A stretch of 64,000 bases of DNA, taken from NCBI GenBank assembly GCA_018296165.2, contig JACKQL020000023.1, positions 62,001 to 126,000 of the forward strand. The letters are read 5' to 3'. The DNA is from Termitomyces sp. T153 (lineage: Eukaryota; Basidiomycota; Agaricomycetes; Agaricales; Lyophyllaceae). This document shows positions 1 through 9,337 of the stretch, piece by piece. A program made the position numbers and the translations under genes. Position 1 is the stretch's first letter. Each line of letters opens with the position of its first letter. The notes below the pieces were generated by a model. The model was given only the letters and a program-made list of their open reading frames with translations, searched no databases and was not told where the DNA came from.

Positions 1-2060
1 TGAACCGACGTCGCCAGGTCAAGTCCTTGATGAAGGACAAGACAGCTAGTCCTGCGCAGCTTCTTCAAGTGTGTCTTCTTATTTTCCTTGAAGTATCGTA
101 TCATTATTTTGACTATTTTCCAGTGGGATATAAAGCAACAAGCCTTAAAGCTCACCGCAAATAGCATGTATGGATGTCTCGGCTTCGAATACTCGCGATT
201 CTATGCTCGACCGCTTGCCGCTCTCACCACTTTCAAGGGTCGTGAAATTCTGACACATACGAGGGAGTTGGCTGAGAGCATGGAGCTCGATGTGAGTCGA
301 TTTCGGATTTTTGTGATCAAAACTAATCTCTGCTTCAGGTTGTGTACGGAGACACGGATTCGGTCTTCGTGAACTCGAATGTGACCGAACTCTCAGAGGC
401 CCTTCGAATCTCGGCAGAGTTCAAAAAAGCTGTCAATGAACGTTATAAACTTCTAGAGATTGACCTTGACGGAGTCTTCCAGCGCCTTCTACTATTACAG
501 AAAAAGAAATATGCCGCCATCAAAGTGGAGGATGGATCACGAACCTCTACGGAGGTCAAAGGTCTCGATATGAAGCGTCGAGAGTATTCTGCTTTGTCCA
601 AGAATGTTTCGCAGTAAGTATTTCCCTCCCATTGCTGTCGAAAGGTATGTTGATGTGGTTCAGATATGTTTTGGATCAAATCTTATCGGGAGAAGCCACA
701 GAAAATGTCGTCGAAAACATACACGAATACCTGCGGACCGTTTGCGACAATGTCCGGGAGGGTAAAATAAAGGTTGACGACTTCATCATCTTCAAAGTGG
801 GTGTCTTCCCCCTGACATGTTATTTCAAAACTAAGGTTGCATCGACAGCGTCTCGGCAAAGCACCAGAGGATTACCCTGACGTCAAGAGTCAACCCCATG
901 TTCAGGTTGCCCTGCGTATGAAGGCGAAAGGTGGAACATCACGCGCTGGAGATGTCATCCCATATGTTTTCTGCCTCGAAGAAGGCAAGGATATGATGAA
1001 GATTGGACAAGCTGAGCGTGCAAAACATCCTGACGAGGTTCGGAGGGCTGGTTCAGAGCTTAAGATTGGTCAGTCCGCTGCGTTTGCGCTAGAATAGTTG
1101 TTCAACTCAAACACGTTACAGACTATGGATACTACCTAGCTCACCAAGTGCTCCCACCCATTGAACGGCTGTGCGAGCCTATTGAAGGTACAGACCGGGC
1201 GCGATTAGCCGAATGTCTTGGTATGTGACAGTCGTAAGTACCTTACTGTTCACCTGACAACTTGCTTCAGGACTGGATCCTGCTAAGTTCCGCACCTCCA
1301 TGGGCGGAGTCGATGATCGAGCATTTTCCTCTCTCGACTCGCAGATGTCGGACGCTGAGCGCTTCAAGGATTGTGAGCCATTCGTCGTTCGATGCCGACA
1401 TTGTAAGGGCGAGCTTTCCTTTGCACCACTCCATGACAGAGATGTATGAAGTTTTCTCACCTTCTGTAATACTACTGACAGGATGACTTAGGCATCAATT
1501 ATTCTCGCTACGGGCCCATCGTGCCTCGCATGCCAAAAGCCGATAAGTCTAGGAAGCCTTACGATGCAGCTTGAAACTCAAATTCGAGCATTTATTGCTC
1601 GTTATCATGAAGGTTGGACAGAGTGTAATGACCCTACCTGCGGCTACCGCACACGCATGATGGGTGTCTATGGTCGCCGATGTTTACGTCCCGGATGTCA
1701 AGGAACTGTCGCATTTGAAGTAAGTAGTTCGTTGACTAATTCAACTGTAGCGATAATTGATTTTTTTTTGAGTACTCCGACACACAACTGTACAATCAAC
1801 TTCGATATTTTTCGTCGCTTTTTAACGTTGATGTTGTCATCAAGGCCTCGAAAGGCAGTTCTCCGGATAAACAAGGTTTGTCTGCAGGTGTTGGTGATGT
1901 TTGACGCTTAACCATGGATTCTTCAGACACCCTCATGGGGATAATTCTTCGCAATAATAACTGTCTCCAGTCATTGATGATCTGCGTTGAACGGTACCTT
2001 GAGCAATGTGGTCGCCGATGGGTTGATCTTGATGCAATTTTCTCCCTTATCAAACTGTAG
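1..2060 (+). CDS. POL1: DNA polymerase alpha catalytic subunit, C-terminal part (5' end outside window)
   Basis: This is the catalytic subunit of the polymerase alpha-primase complex, which extends RNA primers at nuclear replication origins and on Okazaki fragments. Exons I can trace: 3-68, 124-291, 339-613, 664-796, 849-1068, 1122-1220, 1271-1443, 1492-1719, one from 1773 to about 1874-1887, and one from about 1927 to a TAG at 2058-2060. The family B motif with NSMYG lies in the second exon. The catalytic YGDTDS motif opens the third, followed by KKKYAA. The PPEDYPD-like element (APEDYPD) is near 860. Two C-terminal zinc modules follow: a CRHC pair near 1393, answered by CLAC near 1530, and the CNDPTC..CLRPGC cluster near 1625-1700. 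The ending resembles known Pol alpha C termini. The exact border of the last-but-one intron is uncertain. The upstream two thirds, including the exonuclease-like domain, is not in the window. Confidence 0.95.
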
Positions 2061-2288
2061 GCTTTGTAGTCCTCCATCCATGTAATATTGAATAGATGTA
2101 CAATTTCATCATTGTTGGTGTTGCTCCTTGTCACTCTTAAAATATCACTGTATTCACATAAGAACTTAGGCAATGAAACACAAATGCTATGATCTAATTG
2201 TCATATTGTCCTGAATTCCCACGATCATTCATGTCACGATCCTTGAGTTGCGTGCGCAGTATAAACCGTGTGTTGACCACTTACTGGG

Positions 2289-3924
2289 ATGCCCTCGCAG
2301 TCCATGCTCTCCAGCGAAGAAAAGACCAAGGTCAAAGCCTCTGTCCATGGCTCCAAGGTCCTGCACGCCGCTCGTGCTCGGGTGTACTACGCCTATCCTG
2401 ATCCGATTAAATGGTCATACGCGGGCCTTCAAGGTGCCATTGCGTTCGTGAAGGATGGCTCGACGGGTGCTTCGTTCTTCAAGCTCGTAGATCTGGATGG
2501 AACAAGAGGCATCATTTGGGAGCATGAGCTGTATAGTGGACTGGAGTATCATGCTGATAGAGCGTTCTTTCATTCGTTTGCTGGCGATGTGGGTTTATGT
2601 TCAATCGGACTCCTTTTTCCACGAAGAAGTGACCAAGTGGTTGTAGGATTGCATGATTGGGTTTGTGTTCTGTCAAGAGACAGAAGCCAAGACGTTCTGG
2701 AAAAGGGTGACGAAGAGGAAACATGACAAGTCCCGTACGTGTCGTTTTGTGGCACTGTGGTTTCACTCACCCCTTCCAGCCAAATCCTCCTCTCCGAGCA
2801 AGAAGAAATCCAAATCCAAAGTCGGAAAAGGCGGCTCGATTGACAAGTCGCTCATTTCCGCGCCCACCGCCGGGTCGTTCGTGCACATCGGACACATGGG
2901 GTACGACGCGGAGAAGGGATTCACGTCAACGGGCGTCGACCCTTCGTGGACAGCGCTTCTGACTAACCTTGAAAACTCAGGCCTATCAAAGGAAGTCATC
3001 GCAAAGGACATGGACTTCATCAAAGACTTTGTGCGTGAACACCAAGCCCAACAACCAACACCGCAGAAAGAGCCCAAGAAACCAAAACCGCCTCCTCCAG
3101 CACCCCGACGCCACAATGACCCTTCCCAGAGTCACGCTCCGCCGCCGCCGCGTGCTTCGCCGTCCCCTGCACCACCACAGCCACCACAGCCACCTGCGCC
3201 ACCCCAACCCGCACCCCCGCCTCGTCCTCCACCTTCAGCCACAGCCACAGCCCCTCCTCCTCCTGCACGCCCACCACCACCACGCATGCCTCCACCTCCC
3301 GCGCGTCTGAACGGTGCTCCTACTCCTTCTCCGAACGTTGCGCCACCACCAACCCCATATCGCGATGAGTCGCCACCCCTACCTTCGCCTGCTCATTCAA
3401 ATATCGTGCCACCATCTGTCGAGGCGGCACCACCACCACCGCCTCCGCCTCCGCCTCCGCCCCCGCCCCCGCCTCCGCCCCTGCCATCACCACCGCCAAC
3501 AAGGGGCGCCCCGCTTCCACCTCCGCCCCCACCAGCACCAACAGGGGGCGGTCCACCTCCACCTCCACCTCCACCTCCACCGCCCCCTCCGCCCGGAGGT
3601 GCTGTAGGAGGAACTGGATCCGCACCAAGCGGCACAACCCTCCCCGCGCCCCAGCCAGGCCGTACAGCACTCCTCGAAAGTATTCAAGGAAAGGGTATAC
3701 ACAGTCTTCGTAAGATGGATCCGAATACTGGTTCGCGTGGCTCGCCTCCCGCCAGCGGCGGTGGGAGCGGGGTAGCAGAGGTAGTGGCCGGCGCCGCGAT
3801 CGGTGCGGGTGCGGTGGCGGGCGGGGATCTGACGAGCGCGCTGATAAGTGCGCTTGCGCAGAGGAATAAAGATATGGGGGATAGCGATGACGAGGACGAG
3901 GACGATGATTGGGACAGTGATTAG
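2289..3924 (+). CDS. LAS17: WASP-family actin nucleation-promoting factor (WH1-GBD-polyproline-WH2-acidic)
   Basis: This protein activates the Arp2/3 complex to nucleate branched actin at endocytic sites and the cell cortex. Three exons (2289-2588, 2647-2734, 2780-3924) sum to 1,533 nt and 510 residues. Visible domains: a WH1/EVH1 domain at about 10-125, ending in the diagnostic DCMIGFVF; a CRIB/GBD-like stretch at about 155-215 (ISAPTAGSFVHIGHMGY); a proline-rich core at about 220-405 with runs of about 17 and 14 prolines for profilin and SH3 partners; a WH2 actin-binding helix near 420-440 (ALLESIQGKGIHSLRK); and an acidic tail ending in WDSD, with the penultimate tryptophan region expected to bind Arp2/3. 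It lies about 230 bp downstream of POL1 on the same strand. The start is the first ATG in frame with WH1. Budding-yeast Las17 lacks a GBD, so the architecture is closer to animal WASP. Confidence 0.93.
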
Positions 3925-4007
3925 AAGTTGAGGATGAAAGTTGGGATTAGGGTGGGGGTGGGGATGTGTAGGATTATAGATAGGCGGGCGGGTGGTTCGA
4001 AGGAGTG

Positions 4008-4052
4008 GACAGAAGACCCAGGAGGACAGAAGACCCAGGAGGACAGAAGACT
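4008..4052. repeat. 17-bp tandem repeat in the 3' flank of the WASP gene
   Basis: A GACAGAAGACCCAGGAG unit occurs twice and then partially a third time. It lies about 85 bp after the WASP stop codon, probably in the 3' UTR. No function is evident. Confidence 0.8.
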
Positions 4053-4059
4053 CGATATA

Positions 4060-4589
4060 TATCTCTTTCTTGCAGGTTCTTTCGTGTGTTTTTCAAACTC
4101 TCACCGGCTCTAGGCGGACGGTGTTTATCTTTATCTTCGCGTATATATCTAGCCAGATCTTTCTTTTGATTTTGATTGATGTAAATGCAGCCAAGGGTAA
4201 GGAGCATTTTCGGAGGCCTCCGCACTCTCACAGTCATCGTCATTGCACTATCACAAACAGGGACTTGCAAAATTTCGAGCAAATCGACGATTACAATGGA
4301 TCAGCCTCACTTTCTTCTGATCGGACTTTAGCAGTTGATAGACTAGTATTCTGGCTGAATGTTTATAAAGTTATCCGAATGCCCTCGGAAGGAAGCCGGA
4401 TGCAAAGCCTCCAAAAACAGGGAGTTGCAAGGCTTTCGTCAGTGTATCACATTGCCGGTTGAGTCTCCCTTCGGCAGATGTCTACACAAGGCCGAAGGAC
4501 GGCGACGTGAGATAGGCTAAGATTAAGTATTCAGAAGATGTATACATGATATGTAACAGAGGGATTATATATGTGATATTACAAAGAAT
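4060..4589. other. Intergenic flank, nothing recognised
   Basis: CpG dinucleotides still occur here (for example near 4380-4510) and then become rare from about 4.55 kb, so this stretch holds the edge of the first transposon block. I see no coding signal with conserved motifs. Confidence 0.5.
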
Positions 4590-5864
4590 ATTAAGGATTA
4601 TAATGTGTGGTTGAGGATGTTGATGAAGGGAATGGGATATAATAATGGGTGGGCCAGGCAGAAGGTTGTATTGAAGGTGTTCGGTGTAGCATGGGGGTGG
4701 AAGGAAGAGAATTAACAGTATTTGTGGCAAGTGAGGCTGAAGCAACATGAGAGAGTGAGGGAGGAAAAGTGGGTGGTTGCAGGGCTGAGCTAGAAGCTTG
4801 ATTTTCATTGGTTCTGAACAGCAGGTCTGTGACGACGAGATCGGTTGAACAGGCCTTCAAACCGTGAAGTGTCATGGAGATTGGAGTGTCCATCAAAATA
4901 TTTGGCCACCCATTCTTAGACATGGAAATGCTGATGTTAGGATCACTCGGGCGAGAACTCTTTAAGACAAATTCTGGAAGAGCTATCAAGAATCTCCTTG
5001 ACCTTGTACTCTTTGTCATCATTCACCAGGATGGGTGGTAGTGGTGGCTTCAGGCAGTGGCCTATGATTGGGTCCTCCTGGGCAGGGCACAACTTGACAA
5101 CGTTGAGGAATGTACCATTAACACAGATACTCAATGATCATGACAAGCTCGAGATTAGCACTACATGACTTGTACTTGGGATGTCTAGTGTGTGGCACAA
5201 AATACTTCTTCCCTGAACCTTTGCACCCACCCCCTCTTTGACATCCCTTTTCATCCGTGTTGTATCTATTCTTAATGGGAATTTGGTAGGTAGCAATTAT
5301 TTTAAGCAATTTATCAAAGTGATGGCTGACAACGGGTCTGTTAAAAGCTGTGGCCCATTTAAGATCAAGGCCTGAAGGTCTTCCAAGTCAAATTTCTGGC
5401 CACCATTTAAGGAAGCATGAAATCCAGGATTCAATGGGTTTCTTCCCATAAAGTGCTTCAGCTTTTTTCCAGATTGTATGTTTGGTAAGTGGATGAGATG
5501 TGTCTGGTAAGAATGTGATCCAATCAAGTAGAACCTATTCAGCTTTGGGTTAGATGAGTTGTTGAGCCTCATGTGCAGAGCAAGATATGCCATAGAAATG
5601 ACAATGGACAGTATGGTAAGGAAGTCCATGACCAGTGTGCTTTTTGATCTCAGCAAGAACCCTTGAGATGTGGGGCTTTTCCTGAGAATGAAGAGTAACA
5701 ACAGCTTCCTTGATGAGCTCATTAAGCTTGGCACTGAGGGGGTGCCATTTGGGCATGTACCATTGGCATAGAGACCATGGATCTGAGGAACAAACCAACA
5801 AACTGCATTGTGGTGCAGTTGTAGTGGACTTTGAATTTGGTTCAAGGAAATTACAGTGTGTCAT
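4590..5864 (-). mobile_element. Pogo-like (CENP-B/DDE-1) transposase relic
   Basis: Reading down the minus strand, fragments in different frames match successive parts of a pogo-type transposase. A helix-turn-helix segment lies near 5760-5560 (PYHTVHCHFYGIS, AHEAQQL). The block around the first catalytic Asp lies at 5309-5118 (NRYNTDEKG, then GSGKKYFVP). A piece near 4950-4900 contains DPNISISMSKNGW, and a Ser/Pro-rich C-terminal tail runs to about 4600. Multiple stops and frameshifts make it inactive. No terminal inverted repeats were identified. A foreign chromodomain-like piece interrupts it at about 4955-5105. CpG is nearly absent. Confidence 0.7.
4955..5110 (-). pseudogene. Ty3/gypsy integrase chromodomain fragment
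   Basis: A minus-strand fragment reads KLCPAQEDP, then PPLPPILVNDDKEYKVKEIL. This is the linker and chromodomain start found at the C-terminus of gypsy-type integrases, where the domain can direct insertion to marked chromatin. It lies between two pieces of the pogo-like transposase. A related fragment occurs on the plus strand at about 15.97-16.26 kb. Only the first half of the chromodomain is present. Confidence 0.65.
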
Positions 5865-6183
5865 GCCAAAACATAAAAATCACAGTGTGTCACAGAAAAA
5901 CATAAGTGATAAGTTTCTCCTCTACACTCCTCCCAATCACATGAGGTACTAAGAAACTCAGTGGATGTTTGCCTTATGATGTATTGAGTTTGTTCTCAAC
6001 AAATTAAGCCAAAATACGAGCTTGAGATTAAAACCAAGTATAAACAGTCTTTTTGAAAATTGAAAAAATTTCCCCACTGATCAAGCAACCACAACATAGT
6101 GTCCACCCCAATTCACACCAAACTCAAGATCCAAGGAATACTAGTATCATTGTGTTCAGGCAAAAAAGGATCAGGTACAGAAG
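5865..6183. other. AT-rich spacer between transposon relics
   Basis: CpG-free, AT-rich sequence between the pogo relic and the Tc1 element. I recognise no gene or repeat here. Confidence 0.4.
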
Positions 6184-6543
6184 TACAGTGGCTCAAAAAA
6201 CTATCCCAATGTTTTATACTTTTTAAAAGATGACATTGGCATGAAGGATTGGAAGTACCTAAAATTCTGGTTAAATCATGTAAAGTACAGTACTATGTAT
6301 GGCATTGTAGGTAAAAATTACATCTAGGCTTATGTAATTTGAATTAAAATATGACCAAGCATGGTCACATGACTCTGTTGATATTCCCACATGCAACTTA
6401 CTCTCTATTTCTGACTAAAATAGGGATAAACCTGCAAAGTTAAAGAGACTCAAAAAACTGTCCCAATGAGTGAATATCATAAAATGACCATTACTATGTC
6501 AGTTCAAGTTGGTCAAACCACATCTTGACCTTCAACTACCATC

Positions 6544-7551
6544 ATGAAAGCTACTCCTCCTGCACAACACTCTACTGTTGCTTCTCTCCTTGCTCAAGGG
6601 TAATCTCTGCATCAGATTGGGGCTAAAACTGATTTAGAGAAGTCTACTATTGGGAGTATTGGTAGAGAGTTGGAGGTGGACAAGAAAAACCATTCTAGAG
6701 GCCATCCTGCTAAGCTTATTCCATGCAATAAACAGGCTATTGTTTGACAAATCTCAACTGGGAGACTTGATACAGCTGTTCAGGCCACCAATTTTATCAA
6801 CAACATCATTTCCAACCTTGTCTCTCCTCAGACTGTCTGGATTGTGCTGAAGGAGGAGGGGTATTGGTCTGCTACAAAGAGGAAAGTTCCTATGCTCAAA
6901 GGTAGATATTGGCAACTATGACTTAAATGGGCTCAAAAGCATCAGAGCTGAACTGTGGGGGGCTGGAAAAGAGTGTTGTGGACAGATGAGACAAAGATTA
7001 ACAGGATTGGGTCAGATGAGAAGCAGTATGTGTGGAAGCTATGAGGAGAACACATTTCAAACCAAACCACTATGCCTACTGTGAAATATGGAGGAGAGAA
7101 TAATCTCATAGTATGGGGCTGTATGGGTTGGAATGGGGTAGGAAAGCTGGTAGAGGTGGTGGGGATCATGAATGCAGAGCAGTACTGTGTTTTGGATGAC
7201 AGAGCAAAGAAGAGCTTTGAAAAGTTGGAGATGGAGGAGGGTGCCCACTACTTCCAACAGGACAATGACCCCAAACACAACTCCAAGAGGGCTAACAAGA
7301 CAACAACTTTAATGTCCTCTGGTAATCAGCCCAATCTCCTGATCTTAACCCTATTGAACACCTCTGGGAGTACCTCAAGAAGCAGCTTAGGCTGTATGAA
7401 ACACCTCATGGTGTGCATGAATTGTGGGAGAGGGTTGCAAAGAAGTGGGATGGAACACCAGCAGAGATATGCCAAAGACTGATAGAAAGCATGCCTAGAA
7501 GGATTGAAGCAAGCAGTTATCAAGGCAAATGGAGGACATACAAAGTACTAA
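6544..7551 (+). pseudogene. Tc1/mariner transposase (inactivated)
   Basis: A DDE transposase that would cut and paste the surrounding element. The frame starts at ATG 6544 and reaches its natural TAA at 7549-7551, about 335 codons, the usual Tc1 length. Recognisable parts: an N-terminal helix-turn-helix with SIGRELEVDKKNHSRGHPAK near 6640; WTDETK with the first Asp near 6980; a GCMGWNGVGKL block near 7115; YFQQDNDPKH with the second Asp near 7255; and DLNPIEHLWEYLKKQL near 7340 with the third acidic residue. Several stops (for example near 6601, 6920 and 7043) and at least one frameshift near 7310 inactivate it. CpG is absent. Confidence 0.88.
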
Positions 7552-8041
7552 ATACCAAAATTAGAGATGCTCAAAAAACTGTCCCAATGAGTGAATATTT
7601 AAAATGGCCATTACTCCATCAGTTCTGATTTAAATTACATAAACTAAAATGCAATTTGTAGCTATGATGCTATAGTATTTTACATGATTTGACCAAAATT
7701 TTAAATACTTCCAATCCTTCATGCCAATGTCATCTTTCAAAAAGTATAAAACATGGGGACAGGTTTTTGAGCCACTGTATCAAGGCAAATGGAGGACATA
7801 TAATGTACTAAATACCAAAACTAGAGATGCTCAAAAAACTGTCCCCATGAGTGAATATTTTAAAATGGCCATTACTCCATCAGTTTTGATTTAAATGACA
7901 TAAGCCCAAGTGCAATCTGTAGCTACAATGCCATAGTATTTTACATGATTTAACCAGAGTTTTTAGGTACTTCCAATCCTTCATGCCAATGTCATCTTTC
8001 AAAAAGTATAAAACATTGGGACAGTCTTTTGAGCCACTGTA
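7518..8041. repeat. 260-bp tandem duplication of the Tc1 element 3' end
   Basis: The segment 7518-7777, from the last codons of the transposase to the end of the right TIR, is repeated almost unchanged at 7778-8037, followed again by TA. The two copies differ by scattered substitutions. The junction falls exactly at the terminal TA. Confidence 0.88.
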
Positions 8042-9032
8042 TGTTGACCTATCAAAAAACTACATTTTGCAATTCCCTGTGGTCTTTCACCACAGTACAT
8101 GTGAGAATACTTAGTGCAGCCATTGTTCTTCCATCAAGATTTTAATGAAACAATCCATCCATCTTGAAATGCTGCATTATGTTTTCCTTAATGAGTCCCA
8201 GAGTTCATGGACATTTTTTGTTGGTAGTGTTATGGATTGGTGCCATTCCTCAAATCTGGCAAGCCAAACTAGAGATCATCTGGGGACTGCACTTCTAATC
8301 AGCATGTGGGAAATCTTACAACATGAGGAATTGGACCTTGATGTCACCAAGAACAGAATGCATTTATGCATGAAATAGATCTGGAAGCAGTGTGGATCCA
8401 ATGGATTTTTTTATTACTCCATAATACCCACTAAACCTCATATGGCTGATCACCAAACACCCCATAGATGGTAGGGTTGAAGGTACCTGGGTGAGGGGAT
8501 GTGGTTCATACCCAGAGCTTCTTGCTGCATTATGTCAGCAAGATGCCATTCAAGGAGTGAAGTCAACTAATATGGGGAACTGAATTCTTTATGATCTGCA
8601 TGTCATATTAGATGCATTCTAAATATATTACTATTGTGTTAAGACCTTGGGAAACTGTATTCCACAAGCTGATTTGTCTGAAATGGGGTGGGGGGGAGTG
8701 ATATGACCCTCAAAATTTTGGCCATACTTGAAAAAAATCTCAAAGGTCATGCAAAAATGCACAATTGACTCCTTTCATTGAGTCAACCATGATCCTGAAT
8801 TTTGGAAGAGAATCAATAAGAGGTTGAGTCAAAGTAAACTGAGTGAAGGTCACTGATTAACTCAGATCCTTCCTGATCATTACCAATAAAGGTCAAGTGG
8901 AGGGGCAGTACCAATTGCTGTATGGTAAGACTCTTGAGTCAGCAAGATGACTTTGCAAACCAAGTCTCTCTGCTTGAGATAATTGTCCATGCAGCTGCAT
9001 AAATGCATCTTCTTACCTAAATTTGATTGTGA
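8042..9032. other. CpG-poor repeat-like sequence, family not recognised
   Basis: This stretch contains short open frames without motifs I know. A purine run (GGGGTGGGGGGGAG) at 8685-8700 resembles a polypurine tract of an LTR element, but no matching LTR pair was found. It is probably degraded transposon sequence. Confidence 0.35.
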
Positions 9033-9037
9033 GCTTA

Positions 9038-9314
9038 TAACAGACAGGTAGTTTGAATACATGCAGGGAAGGTCATGGTCAGCATGGGGAGGTAACAATA
9101 GAGTCTTGACTTAAAAATCATACAAGGAGCTGGAGTTCAACATGAATGGTTGATTGGATATGTAAGGACACAATGTAACTATTATGCTCACCTGGAGTTC
9201 AATGTGAATGGTTGAATCCCATGTGGGTGATTGCAGCACAAAAAACTCAGAGAGTTTGTGAGTGTTAGCATTTGGGGGTCCAGATGCAATGATGATTGAG
9301 GAATACTTCTGTCA
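9038..9314 (-). repeat. 3' LTR of Copia-1
   Basis: 277 bp, aligned end to end with 13601-13877 at a modest number of substitutions, mostly C/T or A/G. Flanked on the outside by GCTTA. Confidence 0.92.
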
Positions 9315-9337
9315 CTGCCACTTGACAAAATCTTCAT

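Larger units (their letters stand above)
6184..8041 (+). mobile_element. Tc1/mariner-type DNA transposon with long TIRs and duplicated 3' end
   Basis: The element starts TACAGTGGCTCAAAAAACT at 6184 and ends with the inverted counterpart ..TTTGAGCCACTGTA at 8041, with TA at both borders as expected for TA target duplication. A first copy of the same right end occurs at 7779. The left terminal repeat (about 6184-6350) matches the inverse of about 7613-7779 with scattered differences, so the TIRs are about 165 bp. A transposase pseudogene lies between them. The right end is duplicated in tandem. Confidence 0.85.

Noticed and set aside
2969..3702. Several long frames overlapping the WASP proline-rich region, on both strands (His/Arg/Gly/Val-rich)
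   Set aside because: They arise from reading CCN repeats in other frames; the WASP frame has domains on both sides.
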